From an uncultured Selenomonadaceae bacterium (lineage in GTDB: Bacteria > Bacillota > Negativicutes > Selenomonadales > Selenomonadaceae): DNA of 19,803 nucleotides. Made by a program: the position numbers and the translations under genes. The notes below the pieces were generated by a model. That model was not told the origin of the DNA. It did no database searches and was given only the letters and a program-made list of their open reading frames with translations. This document shows, in pieces, positions 1 through 8,665 of this stretch (the stretch's first letter is position 1; the number at the start of each line of letters is the position of its first letter). The stretch is from assembly GCA_905236325.1 (NCBI GenBank), contig CAJOPJ010000100.1, positions 1 through 19,803 on the forward strand, given 5' to 3'.

Positions 1-2
1 CA

Positions 3-2654
3 AACTGGGGTTGGTCTGCTGTTGCAATTACTGACCACGGCGTTGCGCAAGCTTTTCCTGAAGCCGCTCAAACTGTTTCCAAATTGAAAAAGCAGGGCAA
101 GGAAATTAAAGTTATTTACGGAATGGAAGGCTACTTAGATGTTGAGGAAAATCAAAAATCCGGCTACCATATCATTTTGCTTGCGAAGAACGCTGTCGGC
201 TTGCAGAATTTGTATCAGTTAATTTCAATCAGTCAAGTCAGATTTTTTCACCGCACGCCGCGTATTCCGAAAGAAATTTTGGCGCATTATCGCGAAGGCT
301 TGATTATTGGTTCGGCTTGTGAGGCGGGCGAACTTATACGCTCAATTATCGCTGGAAAATCTGAAACTGAAATTGAGGAAATTGCAAATTTTTATGATTA
401 TTTGGAAATTCAGCCTTACCACAACAACGACTTTTTAGTTCGCAGTGCGGATTTTCCTAACATTAACACTGATGAAGATTTAATTAACATAAACAAAAAA
501 GTCGCTGAACTTTCGCAGAAGTTGAATAAGCCGCTGATTGCAACTTGTGATGTGCATTTTTTGAATCCTGAAGATCAGATTTACCGCGCGATTTTAATGA
601 ACGGCAAAGGCTTTGCGGATGCTGATAAACAGCCGCCGCTCTACTTGCGTACAACTGATGAAATGCTGGCTGAGTTTGATTATTTAGGCAAAGATTTAGC
701 TTATGCGGCTTGCGTCACCAATCCAAATAAAATTGCCGCCGAAGTTGAAGTTTTAAAACCGATTCCTGACGGCTTGTATTCGCCGACAATGCCGGGCGCA
801 GATGATGAAATCCGCGAAATGTCCTACAAGCGCGCAAAATATTTGTATGGTGAAAATTTGCCTGAAATTGTTTTGGCAAGATTGGAGCAGGAACTTCAGC
901 CGATAATTCGGCACGGCTTTTCAAGTTTGTATTTAATTGCACAGCGTTTGGTTAAAAAGTCCAATGATGATGGTTACTTGGTTGGCAGTCGTGGCAGCGT
1001 TGGTTCAAGTTTTGTTGCGACAATGACAGGCATTACTGAAGTTAATCCCCTGCCGCCGCATTATCGCTGTCCAAAATGTCAGTACAGCCAATTTTTTACG
1101 CATGGCGAAGTTGGTTGTGGTTATGATTTGGAAAATAAAAATTGTCCTGTCTGCGGTTATCCGTTGACTAAGGACGGGCACGACATACCATTTGCTGTAT
1201 TTCTTGGATTTGACGGTGACAAAGTGCCTGATATTGATCTGAACTTTTCCGGCGAATATCAGCCGCGTGCGCACAAGTATACTGAAGTTTTGTTCGGCAG
1301 GCACAATGTTTATCGCGCAGGTTCAATTATGACTGTTGCTGAAAAAACAGCATTTGGCTTTGTTAAAAAATATCTTGAAAGCAAAAATATTACAAAGCAT
1401 CCTGCATACATTGCGAAGTTGGCTCAAGGTTGCATGGGCGTTAAATCTACAACCGGTCAACATCCGGCAGGGATTATGGTTGTACCGCGCGATATGGATA
1501 TACATTATTTTACGCCGATTCAGTATCCTGCTGAAAAAAAATCTTCTGAAACCATCACAACGCACTTTGATTATCATTCTATAAGCTCAAGGTTGGTCAA
1601 GCTGGACATTTTGGGGCATGATGATCCGACAGTTATAAAAATGTTGGAAAATTTGACGCACCGAGATCCACAGACAATTCCGCTTGATGACAAGCCGACG
1701 CTGTCATTATTTTCAAGCACTAAAGCACTTGGACTTACGCCGCAACAAATTGGCGCAAAGTCAGGAACTTTCGGCATACCTGAATTTCGCACGCCATTTA
1801 CACGACAGATGATTGATGACACGCATCCAGACTGTTTTAGCGACTTGGTTAGAATTTCAGGCTTTTCGCACGGCACAGATGTTTGGCTTGGCAACGCGCA
1901 AGATTTAATTAAGGACGGTCATTGCACGCTGAAGGACGCAATTTCGGCGCGTGATGATATTATGATGTACTTGATTCATCACGGCGTTGACGCATTGAAA
2001 AGTTTTAAAACTATGGAAAATGTACGCAAAGGCAAGGGAATTTCTGAAGACGCTGTGGAAGATTTAAAAGCGCACGATGTGCCGGATTGGTATATTGACT
2101 CCTGCCAAAAAATTAAATATTTATTTCCACGCGCCCATGCAACTGCTTATGTAATGATGGCTTATAGGATTGCCTATTGCAAGGTGCATTATCCTCTAGC
2201 TTATTATGCGGCTTATTTTTCTATTCGCGCCGATGAATTTGACGCAAATGAAGTTATCAAAGGCGAACGCTATATTAAGTCAGAAATTAGCAGACTAAAT
2301 GACTTGGCAGAAGATAGAAAACTTGACTTGAAGGAGTCCGGTACGCTTGCGGTTTATCAGCTGGTTTTGGAGATGTTTTTGCGTGGCTTTAAAGTTGAGC
2401 ATGTTGATTTATATAAATCGGACGCTGAAAGGTTTATCATGCTGAAAGATTCATTGTTGCCGCCGCTTGCCGCATTGGTAGGAGTCGGGCAAGTTGCAGC
2501 GCGTGGAATTGTTGAGGCTAGAAAGTCCGGCGAATTTACTTCGATTGAGGACTTGAGAAACCGCGCAGGAGTAAATAAAACTGCAATAGCCGCACTTCAA
2601 GAACACGGCGCGTTGAAAGGTTTATCTGAAAGCGACCAAATAGAGTTATTTTGA
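3..2654 (+). CDS. polC: DNA polymerase III alpha subunit, PolC type (5' end outside window), lacking the inserted exonuclease domain
   Basis: Replicative polymerase of low-GC Gram-positive type. The reading frame is open to the window's left edge, so the OB-fold N-terminus is missing; the TTG at 84 is an internal codon, because codons 3-83 already encode conserved PHP sequence (WGWSAVAITDHGVAQAFPE). Visible landmarks: PHP metal-site residues in ITDHG (30-44); a C-x2-C...C-x2-C zinc module at about 1068-1160; catalytic aspartates in VPDIDLNFSG (Asp codons 1230 and 1236) and in LDILGHDD (Asp codon 1605); and a C-terminal IELF, a typical beta-clamp binding tail. In Bacillus subtilis PolC an exonuclease of about 165 residues sits between the VIYGxE strand and the YHxxLLAxN strand. 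Here only about ten residues separate them (138-167), so the proofreading domain is absent from this site. The gene lies 22 nt ahead of recJ. Identity is near certain; the domain loss is read directly by comparison with the remembered B. subtilis protein. Confidence 0.97.
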   Translation, partial: NWGWSAVAITDHGVAQAFPEAAQTVSKLKKQGKEIKVIYGMEGYLDVEENQKSGYHIILLAKNAVGLQNLYQLISISQVRFFHRTPRIPKEILAHYREGLIIGSACEAGELIRSIIAGKSETEIEEIANFYDYLEIQPYHNNDFLVRSADFPNINTDEDLININKKVAELSQKLNKPLIATCDVHFLNPEDQIYRAILMNGKGFADADKQPPLYLRTTDEMLAEFDYLGKDLAYAACVTNPNKIAAEVEVLKPIPDGLYSPTMPGADDEIREMSYKRAKYLYGENLPEIVLARLEQELQPIIRHGFSSLYLIAQRLVKKSNDDGYLVGSRGSVGSSFVATMTGITEVNPLPPHYRCPKCQYSQFFTHGEVGCGYDLENKNCPVCGYPLTKDGHDIPFAVFLGFDGDKVPDIDLNFSGEYQPRAHKYTEVLFGRHNVYRAGSIMTVAEKTAFGFVKKYLESKNITKHPAYIAKLAQGCMGVKSTTGQHPAGIMVVPRDMDIHYFTPIQYPAEKKSSETITTHFDYHSISSRLVKLDILGHDDPTVIKMLENLTHRDPQTIPLDDKPTLSLFSSTKALGLTPQQIGAKSGTFGIPEFRTPFTRQMIDDTHPDCFSDLVRISGFSHGTDVWLGNAQDLIKDGHCTLKDAISARDDIMMYLIHHGVDALKSFKTMENVRKGKGISEDAVEDLKAHDVPDWYIDSCQKIKYLFPRAHATAYVMMAYRIAYCKVHYPLAYYAAYFSIRADEFDANEVIKGERYIKSEISRLNDLAEDRKLDLKESGTLAVYQLVLEMFLRGFKVEHVDLYKSDAERFIMLKDSLLPPLAALVGVGQVAARGIVEARKSGEFTSIEDLRNRAGVNKTAIAALQEHGALKGLSESDQIELF

Positions 2655-2676
2655 ATTGTGAATGGAGAATTGTAAA

Positions 2677-4656
2677 TTGCGGAAGTGGATAATTAAAAAA
2701 GACAATGTGGCAGTTATAAAAAAAATTTCTGCTGAACTTGGCGTTACTGAACTGACTGCAAAACTTTTGGCGCAGCGTAGAATAACTGAGGTTGCCGATG
2801 CCGAAAAATTTTTAAATCCTGAAAAATCGCCGTTCAACAATCCATTTGAAATGTTGGGTATGGAGGTGGCAGTTGACAGGATTATCACTGCTATTGAAGG
2901 CGAAGAAAAGATTTGCGTTTATGGTGACTATGATGTTGATGGCGTGAGTGCGTCTGCGATTTTGACGCGCACTTTAAAGCGACTTGGTGCGACTGTTGAA
3001 AATTATATTCCTGCGCGTTCCGAAGGCTATGGATTGAATATACCTGCGCTGGAAAAAATTTTAGCAGGCGGCGTGACTTTGCTTGTTACAGTTGATTGTG
3101 GAATTTCAAATCAAGCTGAAATTTCAGCAGTCGCCGACAGGTTAGATGTAATTGTAACAGACCACCACTTGCCGGCGTTGGAAAAAGTTACTTCGGCAGT
3201 GGCAGTGTTAGATCCAAATCAGCTTGAGTGCAACTATCCTGAAAAAAATTTATGTGGCGCAGGAGTAGCTTTTAAACTTTCGCAAGCACTTTGTCAGGAA
3301 CTTCAAGGCGTAGATTTTCAGTCTTACACAACTGACATTGAATTGGTAGCATTGGCAACTGTGGCGGATTTAGTGCCGCTGGTTGGCGAAAATCGCAAGA
3401 TTGTTAAGCAAGGCTTAGCTGAAATGGCGCAAACAAAATGCGTTGGCTTAAGAAATTTAATTGAGGTCGCAGAACTTGGCAATAAAAAAATTTCGACAGA
3501 GAATATTGCTTTTCAAATTGCGCCAAGATTAAATTCAATTGGCAGGTTGAAATCGGCAAGCGAAGGCTTAAGGCTTCTTTTGACAGATGACGACGCGCAG
3601 GCAAAGATTTTGGCTAAAATGCTTAATGAAGTCAATCAAGAACGCAAAGATATTGAAACTAAAATGCTGGAGCAAGCTGAGGAAGAAGTTTTCAAACTGC
3701 GCACTGAATCTGAAGGCGACTTGGCAACGCTTGTTATTGCAGGTTCAAATTGGGAAGGCGGAGTTATCGGCTTGACTGCCTCAAAGCTGGTTGAGCGTTA
3801 TAACTTGCCGACGATAATTTTGTCTGTGGTTGGTGAAGACGCACGCGGCTCTTGCAGGAGTATTCCTGCCTTGCATATGAAAACTGCTTTGGATTCAATG
3901 GCTGAAATTTTTGAGCAGTACGGCGGACATCCTCAGGCGGCAGGATTTTCAATCAAGGCGGCGAAAATTCCTGAATTGCAAAGGCGTTTTGATGCGTATG
4001 TTAGAAGGCACTTGAAGGACGCAGATTTTTTGCCGGTGCTTATTGTGGACGCGCTTGTCAATCCTGCTGATTTGACTTTGGACGACGCGCAGGAGTTTGA
4101 AAAATTTGCGCCGTGCGGAATTGAAAATCCAAAACCTGTTTTGGCTTGTCGGAATGTTCACTGCGCAAATGCTAAGGCTATTGGTTCAACCGGCGAGCAT
4201 TTGAAGTTCACGATTGAGTCGAAAATTAGTGCGCTGGCTTGGTGGAAGGCTGATTTTGCTGAATTTGTTAACTCTGAAGATATTAACTTGGCTTTTGAGT
4301 TGGAAGTTAATGAATGGCAAGATTTGTTAAATGTTCAAGCAATGGTGAATTATCTTGAGCCGGCGAAAGTTGCAAATGCTTTTCCTGACCGTGCGAAGTT
4401 GGCTGAAATCTATAAATTTTTAAAGCTGCTCAGTAAAAAGACTAACAGATTTGAAATTTGCGACTTTGCGAAAAACTTTAATGCGGTGACTGAAAATAAC
4501 TTTCCAATGTACACAATTTGGAGTGCTATTGAGGTTTTTAAGGAACTTGGATTTTTAAAAATCGACAGTGCACAAAAGACTTTTGAAATGCCTGTTGTGG
4601 CGAAGAAGTTAAATCTGAATAATTCAAGAACCTTTAGGCTTAGTGAAAATTTTTAA
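2677..4656 (+). CDS. recJ: Single-stranded-DNA-specific 5'-3' exonuclease RecJ
   Basis: DHH-superfamily nuclease acting in recombinational and mismatch repair in the cytoplasm. With the TTG start at 2677 it is 659 residues. Motif I is YGDYDVDGVSASA (metal-binding Asp84, Asp86, Asp88), the DHH motif is TDHHLP (Asp162-His163-His164), followed by ATVADLVPL. The DHHA1 domain carries RGSCRS and GGHPQAAGF (from Gly416). An OB-like segment around LVNPADLTLDDAQEFEKFAP follows, then a helical C-terminal extension of the kind seen in Firmicute RecJ. Start choice: an in-frame ATG at 2662 has no Shine-Dalgarno and adds five residues encoded by a GAATTG-type repeat; TTG 2677 follows GGAG (2664-2667) by 9 nt and gives MRKWIIKKD, which suits the family's N-terminus. 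It sits between polC and prfB, 20 nt from the latter, so co-transcription is likely. Confidence 0.96.
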   Translation: MRKWIIKKDNVAVIKKISAELGVTELTAKLLAQRRITEVADAEKFLNPEKSPFNNPFEMLGMEVAVDRIITAIEGEEKICVYGDYDVDGVSASAILTRTLKRLGATVENYIPARSEGYGLNIPALEKILAGGVTLLVTVDCGISNQAEISAVADRLDVIVTDHHLPALEKVTSAVAVLDPNQLECNYPEKNLCGAGVAFKLSQALCQELQGVDFQSYTTDIELVALATVADLVPLVGENRKIVKQGLAEMAQTKCVGLRNLIEVAELGNKKISTENIAFQIAPRLNSIGRLKSASEGLRLLLTDDDAQAKILAKMLNEVNQERKDIETKMLEQAEEEVFKLRTESEGDLATLVIAGSNWEGGVIGLTASKLVERYNLPTIILSVVGEDARGSCRSIPALHMKTALDSMAEIFEQYGGHPQAAGFSIKAAKIPELQRRFDAYVRRHLKDADFLPVLIVDALVNPADLTLDDAQEFEKFAPCGIENPKPVLACRNVHCANAKAIGSTGEHLKFTIESKISALAWWKADFAEFVNSEDINLAFELEVNEWQDLLNVQAMVNYLEPAKVANAFPDRAKLAEIYKFLKLLSKKTNRFEICDFAKNFNAVTENNFPMYTIWSAIEVFKELGFLKIDSAQKTFEMPVVAKKLNLNNSRTFRLSENF

Positions 4657-4676
4657 TTTAAAAAGGATGTGACAGA

Positions 4677-5781
4677 ATGCTTGAGGACAAGAAAATTGAA
4701 CTTACTGCCTTGCGTGAAAAGCTGAATGAAATGGGGGATTCACTTTGACATAGCAAACAAGGAAGAAAAGATTGCAGAGCTTGAATATAAGATGGGGGAG
4801 CCAACTTTTTGGGACAATCCTGACAATGCGCAGAAGATTACGCAGGAACTTAACGCCATGAAGTCGGGCGTTGAAACTTACAAAAATTTAGTTGCGAAGT
4901 TTGATGACGCGCAGCTTTTGCTTGAAATGGCGATTGAGGAAGGCGATGACAGTCAAGAAGGCGACATTGCTGAGGAAATATTGGTGATTGAGTCTGGTTT
5001 GGAAAGTTTGCGGCTTGAGATTTTGCTTAGTGAGCCTTACGACGGCAATAATGCAATTTTGACTTTGCATGCAGGGGCAGGTGGTACTGAGGCACAGGAT
5101 TGGACGCAAATGCTATTGAGAATGTATACGCGCTGGGCTGAGCGTCATAACTTTACAGTGGAAACTGCAGATATTTTGCCTGGTGATGAAGCTGGCGTTA
5201 AGTCTGTGACGTTGTTTATTAAAGGTCACAATGCGTATGGTTTTTTGAAGTCTGAAAAAGGAATTCACCGGCTTGTTAGGATTTCGCCATTTGATTCAAA
5301 TGCAAGGCGACACACAAGTTTTTCAGCTTGCGATATTATGCCGGAAATTGATGATGCAGTTGAAGTTGATATTAACATGGCTGATGTGCGAGTTGATACA
5401 TACCGAGCGTCAGGTGCCGGTGGGCAGCATATTAACAAAACATCTTCCGCCGTGCGAATGACTCACATTCCGACAGGAATTGTTGTTCAGTGCCAAAATG
5501 AGCGTTCGCAACTGCAGAACAAGGAGCAGTGCTTAAAAATGCTCAGAGCGAAATTGTTTGAACTTGAACTTGAAAAGAAGGAGGAAGAACTTGCAAAGCT
5601 TGAAGGCGACAGAATGAAGATTGAGTGGGGCAGTCAAATTCGGTCTTATGTTTTTCAGCCTTACACGCTGGTTAAGGACTTACGCACGAACGAAGAAACA
5701 GGCAATGTTCAGGCAGTTATGGACGGCGAAATTGATAATTTTATTCGCGCGTACTTGGCAATGCGTGCTATTAAAAAATAA
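4677..5781 (+). CDS. prfB: Peptide chain release factor 2, expressed by programmed +1 frameshift
   Basis: Release factor 2 recognises UGA and UAA and triggers peptidyl-tRNA hydrolysis. Translation starts at ATG 4677 (behind AAAGGATGTGA), reads 23 codons (MLEDKKIELTALREKLNEMG then DSL) and meets an in-frame TGA at 4746-4748. A +1 slip on CTT (4743-4745) continues at GAC 4747 into the long frame that ends at 5781, giving 367 residues, the normal RF2 length. The stop-codon-recognising tripeptide Ser-Pro-Phe is at 203-205 (RISPFDSNARRHTS) and the catalytic GGQ at 248-250 (GAGGQHINKTSSAVRMTH). An ATG at 4726 opens the long frame but would drop the conserved N-terminal helix and has no suitable ribosome binding site, so it is not the start. 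The gene is 20 nt after recJ and 18 nt before the next gene. Confidence 0.97.
4733..4749 (+). promoter_or_regulatory. RF2 autoregulatory +1 frameshift site
   Basis: The slippery codon and stop, CTT TGA C (4743-4749), are preceded by an internal Shine-Dalgarno-like GGGGG (4733-4737). Low RF2 slows termination at TGA, which favours the slip and so raises RF2; this is the well-known prfB feedback loop. The gap between the G run and CTT is 5 nt (ATTCA), against 3 nt in the Escherichia coli site. Confidence 0.93.
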
Positions 5782-5799
5782 ACAGTTCTGGAGGTTTTG

Positions 5800-6504
5800 A
5801 TGAAAAAATTTTTAATGCTAATGACAGTGCTTTTGCTGTTATTGGTTGCGCTTTTGGAAATTGCTATTCCGCACGCTGTTGAGAATATATTGCGCGAACA
5901 GATTATGAAATCGACAGCCGCGCAAGAAATTGATTTAAATTTAAGTTCAACGCCGGGGGCGAAGGTTGCAATTGGCGAAATTGATAAAGTTCATGTGGCG
6001 GCAAATTTTGGGCAGATTGGTGAGATGAATTTTCAAAATCTGTCTTTGGACGGCGAAGATATTAGCCTTGATATGCGCGAAGTATTGTTTCCAGCCGACG
6101 GCAAGAGTGATGTTAATAAGCTGTTTAGGTCGGTTGGTGGGCTTGAATTGCACGGCGTGATAAATTCTGACGACTTGAAAAACTTTATTGCCAGCAAAGT
6201 TGACAGGCTTGAGAACGCTGAAATAAAAATTACAGATGAAGAAATCAGTGCGAGCGGCGAAATTAAAGTTCTTGGGCGAACTGCAGAGGTTGATATTGCA
6301 GGAATTTTTATTGTTGATGGCGGCGATGTTTATTTTCATGCGACGCGCTTGAATGTTAAAAATGCGCTGATTAGGCAGGTTAATTTGGACAGATATTTTG
6401 GTGAGATGAAGATTTTGAATAGTGTTTCTTTGCCATTGAATTTGAAATTTGATTCAGTTCAGTTGCGCGACGGGGAGATTTTATTGACAGCTATTAAAAG
6501 CTAA
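5800..6504 (+). CDS. DUF2993 / LmeA-like exported lipid-binding family protein
   Basis: 234 residues. The N-terminus is a short basic stretch plus a strongly hydrophobic segment (about residues 4-23, rich in Leu), i.e. a signal peptide or anchor, so the rest should lie outside the inner membrane. Residues about 50-90 hold the family's alternating pattern (GEIDKVHVAANFGQIGEMNF, then NLSLDGEDISLDMREVLF), and the remainder alternates as beta strands as in tubular lipid-binding folds. The actinobacterial relative LmeA acts in envelope glycolipid synthesis; here a role in lipid handling at the envelope is inference only. ATG 5800 is chosen because GGAGG (5790-5794) is 5 nt upstream; the TTG immediately before it (5797) is too close. 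Last gene before the terminator at 6515. Confidence 0.75.
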   Translation: MKKFLMLMTVLLLLLVALLEIAIPHAVENILREQIMKSTAAQEIDLNLSSTPGAKVAIGEIDKVHVAANFGQIGEMNFQNLSLDGEDISLDMREVLFPADGKSDVNKLFRSVGGLELHGVINSDDLKNFIASKVDRLENAEIKITDEEISASGEIKVLGRTAEVDIAGIFIVDGGDVYFHATRLNVKNALIRQVNLDRYFGEMKILNSVSLPLNLKFDSVQLRDGEILLTAIKS

Positions 6505-6514
6505 AAATATTTTT

Positions 6515-6538
6515 AAAGCAGGGCAACCTGCTTTTTTT
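6515..6538 (+). terminator. Rho-independent terminator after the polC-recJ-prfB block
   Basis: Perfect 8-bp stem AAAGCAGG (6515-6522) / CCTGCTTT (6527-6534) with a GCAA tetraloop, followed by more T residues to 6538. It lies 10 nt after the stop of the DUF2993 gene and separates it from the next operon. Confidence 0.9.
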
Positions 6539-6553
6539 ATTTACAAAAATATA

Positions 6554-6582
6554 TGGTATAATTTTTTCAAGCGTGATATAAT
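6554..6582 (+). promoter_or_regulatory. Tandem extended -10 promoter elements upstream of the DUF5693-csaB operon
   Basis: Two TGN-TATAAT elements occur 20 nt apart: TGGTATAAT (6554-6562) and TGATATAAT (6574-6582). Neither has a good -35 hexamer at 17 nt, as is allowed for extended -10 promoters. They sit just past the terminator and 31-60 nt before the next start codon, the only long gap between the two operons. Which of them is active is not known. Confidence 0.55.
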
Positions 6583-6599
6583 CGCAGGAGTTTTTAATA

Positions 6600-6617
6600 A
6601 TGCAGGTGACGCAATGA
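6600..6617 (+). other. Possible five-codon leader ORF overlapping the DUF5693 start
   Basis: ATG at 6600 encodes MQVTQ and stops at TGA 6615-6617, which overlaps the ATG of the next gene as ATGA. A GGAG (6586-6589) lies 10 nt upstream. It could couple translation, or it may be chance; nothing else supports it. Confidence 0.2.
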
Positions 6618-8665
6618 AGAAATTTGTTTATAATAGTGCACTGGTGGCGGTTGTTGCAGTCGGGCTTATTGTTGGGCTTGCAATAGCAGGGCAACGGCAT
6701 GCAATTGAAATTAGCAATAATCAGGTTGATATGGCGATGGATTATGATAGCCTGTTTAACTTGGCGGAGCGTGAAGGCTATGATTTTGAGGACATTTTAA
6801 GGCAGTTCAAGGCGGCTGGGATAACTTCGCTTGCAATTTATGATATGACTTATGAAAAGCTAACGCGACAAGGCAAAGTTATTGCGCTTAGTGGCAGTGA
6901 GATTATTACTAACTACTTGAGTGGCGCATCTCTTAGCAGTGATTGGCGCAGGGCTATTGAGGCAAATGTTATCGACGCAAGCAAGGTTTACATTATTGGT
7001 CGCAGTCTTGCTGATTATAATGAAGCTAAGGCAGATTTGATTTTACGCGTTGGTAAGGATAGAGTCAGGGCTTTTGCGGTTGGTGATATTGAGGTTTTGG
7101 AAGTCAAGGCGCAATATGGTGCTTTTATGAAAATGCCACTTGGTTTATCAACGCGTGAAATGCAAATTGCTAAGGACGCAGGGTTTAAGATTTTAGCAAG
7201 ACCTTCAAATTTCAACCAATGTACACCGGAAAGTGTTAAATCTGTTTTTGAGCGGCTTGATGGTTTTGAGGTTTCTGAAGTTGTGTTTGATGGTCCGCAG
7301 ATTTTAGGTGCGCCAAATCATGTTGATGTGGCAGTTGAGGAAATGCAAAGGCGCGGTTTGACATTGGGCTTGATTGAACATTTTACGCAGTTGCGGTTCT
7401 ATCCGCAAACCGGAATGAATCAGATTGCGCGTGAGCTTGGTTATGATAAGGTAGCGCGGCTTTCTGCAATTCCGAAAGATGAACAGCCTAAACTTTTACC
7501 GAGCGTTGCGATTCAGCGTTGGGCGACTACTGACCATGAGCGCAATATCAGAATCAATCTGCTGCGCATTTATGATAAGCCGGAGCCTGAAAAGACATTG
7601 CTGGAGACCAATTTAGATTATGTAACAGGCGTGGTTGAGCGGCTTAGTGCGCAGGGTTATACTTTCGGCAGGGCGAGCACTTTTGAAAAATATTATCCCA
7701 ACGCCGGCTTTAGGATTTTAGTTTTAATTGGCGTTGCGGCGGCAGTTGTTTTGTATTTATCGCTGATTTCGCACAGGTTGAATGCTAATCGGCGCGTTCA
7801 GCTGATAATGTTTGTCTTGTCAGCGGCGATGTTTGCCCTTCCAGTAATTTTGGGTGGCGGCGGCAAAGTGCGCATAATTGCTGCGTTTTTAAGTGCGAAT
7901 GTTTTTCCGGCATTAGCGATAATTTGGCAACTTGACAGGTTGCAATTTCTGCGTTTAAAGGCAAAAGTCAGTGCAGCCGGGCTTTCAACAATGCAAATTA
8001 TTTGGTTGTCAATTGCTGCGCTTTTGTTGACAAGCCTAGCTTCAATGGTCGGAGCAGTTTATCTTTCCGGCGCGTTGAGTGATGTTGAATATTTTTTGGA
8101 ATTTGAAATCTTTCGGGGCATAAAGTTAACATTTGTTTTGCCGGTGATTTTGGTTGCGATAGCCTTCTTGCAGAGATTTAATGTTGTGGGCGAACTGAGC
8201 AAGAATGTTTCTGCATTATCGCAGTTCAAGACAATTTTGAATTTAAATATAACAGTCAAGACACTGCTTATGAGTTTAGTGGTTTTGGCAGGATTTGTGC
8301 TTTTGATATTGCGTAGTGGACATACAGCAGGGGTACCTGTAGCCGGCGCAGAAATGGAAGTTCGGCAAGCTTTGGAGCAATTTTTCTATGCAAGACCGCG
8401 TTCAAAGGAAGTATTTTTTGGACACCCTGCATTTATTTTGGCAATGGCGGCTTTTTTGAAAAAATTTCCAAAGTCGGTTTGTTTTGTGCTGACAATTGCG
8501 GCAACAGTTGGGCAAAGTTCAATGGTTGAAACATTTGCACATATGCGCACGCCGATTTTTATGTCATTTATGCGTGGCGTTGATGGCGTGATTTTGGGCG
8601 GCTTGATTGGCGTACTGATGATTTTGCTTTTTAAAATTTTTACTAAGTTGAAAGTGGGAAGATGA
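6614..8665 (+). CDS. DUF5693 family polytopic membrane protein, partner gene of csaB
   Basis: 683 residues, function unknown. Residues about 7-27 form one hydrophobic helix (signal anchor). A soluble, probably extracytoplasmic, domain of about 330 residues follows, with sequences such as YDFEDILRQFKAAGITSLAI and EVVFDGPQILGAPNHVDVAV. From about residue 365 to the end there are roughly eight hydrophobic segments, the last being GGLIGVLMILLFKIF. I recognise this architecture as the DUF5693 family, commonly found beside csaB. The gene begins at ATG 6614 behind AGGTGA and ends in an ATGA overlap with csaB, so the two are translationally coupled. A role in making or exporting the cell-wall polymer that CsaB pyruvylates is inference. 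No transferase motif is visible to me. Confidence 0.8.
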   Translation: MKKFVYNSALVAVVAVGLIVGLAIAGQRHAIEISNNQVDMAMDYDSLFNLAEREGYDFEDILRQFKAAGITSLAIYDMTYEKLTRQGKVIALSGSEIITNYLSGASLSSDWRRAIEANVIDASKVYIIGRSLADYNEAKADLILRVGKDRVRAFAVGDIEVLEVKAQYGAFMKMPLGLSTREMQIAKDAGFKILARPSNFNQCTPESVKSVFERLDGFEVSEVVFDGPQILGAPNHVDVAVEEMQRRGLTLGLIEHFTQLRFYPQTGMNQIARELGYDKVARLSAIPKDEQPKLLPSVAIQRWATTDHERNIRINLLRIYDKPEPEKTLLETNLDYVTGVVERLSAQGYTFGRASTFEKYYPNAGFRILVLIGVAAAVVLYLSLISHRLNANRRVQLIMFVLSAAMFALPVILGGGGKVRIIAAFLSANVFPALAIIWQLDRLQFLRLKAKVSAAGLSTMQIIWLSIAALLLTSLASMVGAVYLSGALSDVEYFLEFEIFRGIKLTFVLPVILVAIAFLQRFNVVGELSKNVSALSQFKTILNLNITVKTLLMSLVVLAGFVLLILRSGHTAGVPVAGAEMEVRQALEQFFYARPRSKEVFFGHPAFILAMAAFLKKFPKSVCFVLTIAATVGQSSMVETFAHMRTPIFMSFMRGVDGVILGGLIGVLMILLFKIFTKLKVGR

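Noticed and set aside
1005..1894. Minus-strand ORFs of 84-106 codons inside polC
   Set aside because: Shadows of the polC frame; Cys/Phe/Lys-rich random-looking translations with no motif.
84..2654. TTG at 84 as the polC start
   Set aside because: Codons 3-83 in the same frame encode conserved PHP-domain sequence, so the gene simply continues beyond the left edge.
4746..4748. Stop codon near the start of prfB as a disabling mutation
   Set aside because: It is part of the known CTT TGA C programmed frameshift; the product beyond it is full-length RF2 with all motifs.
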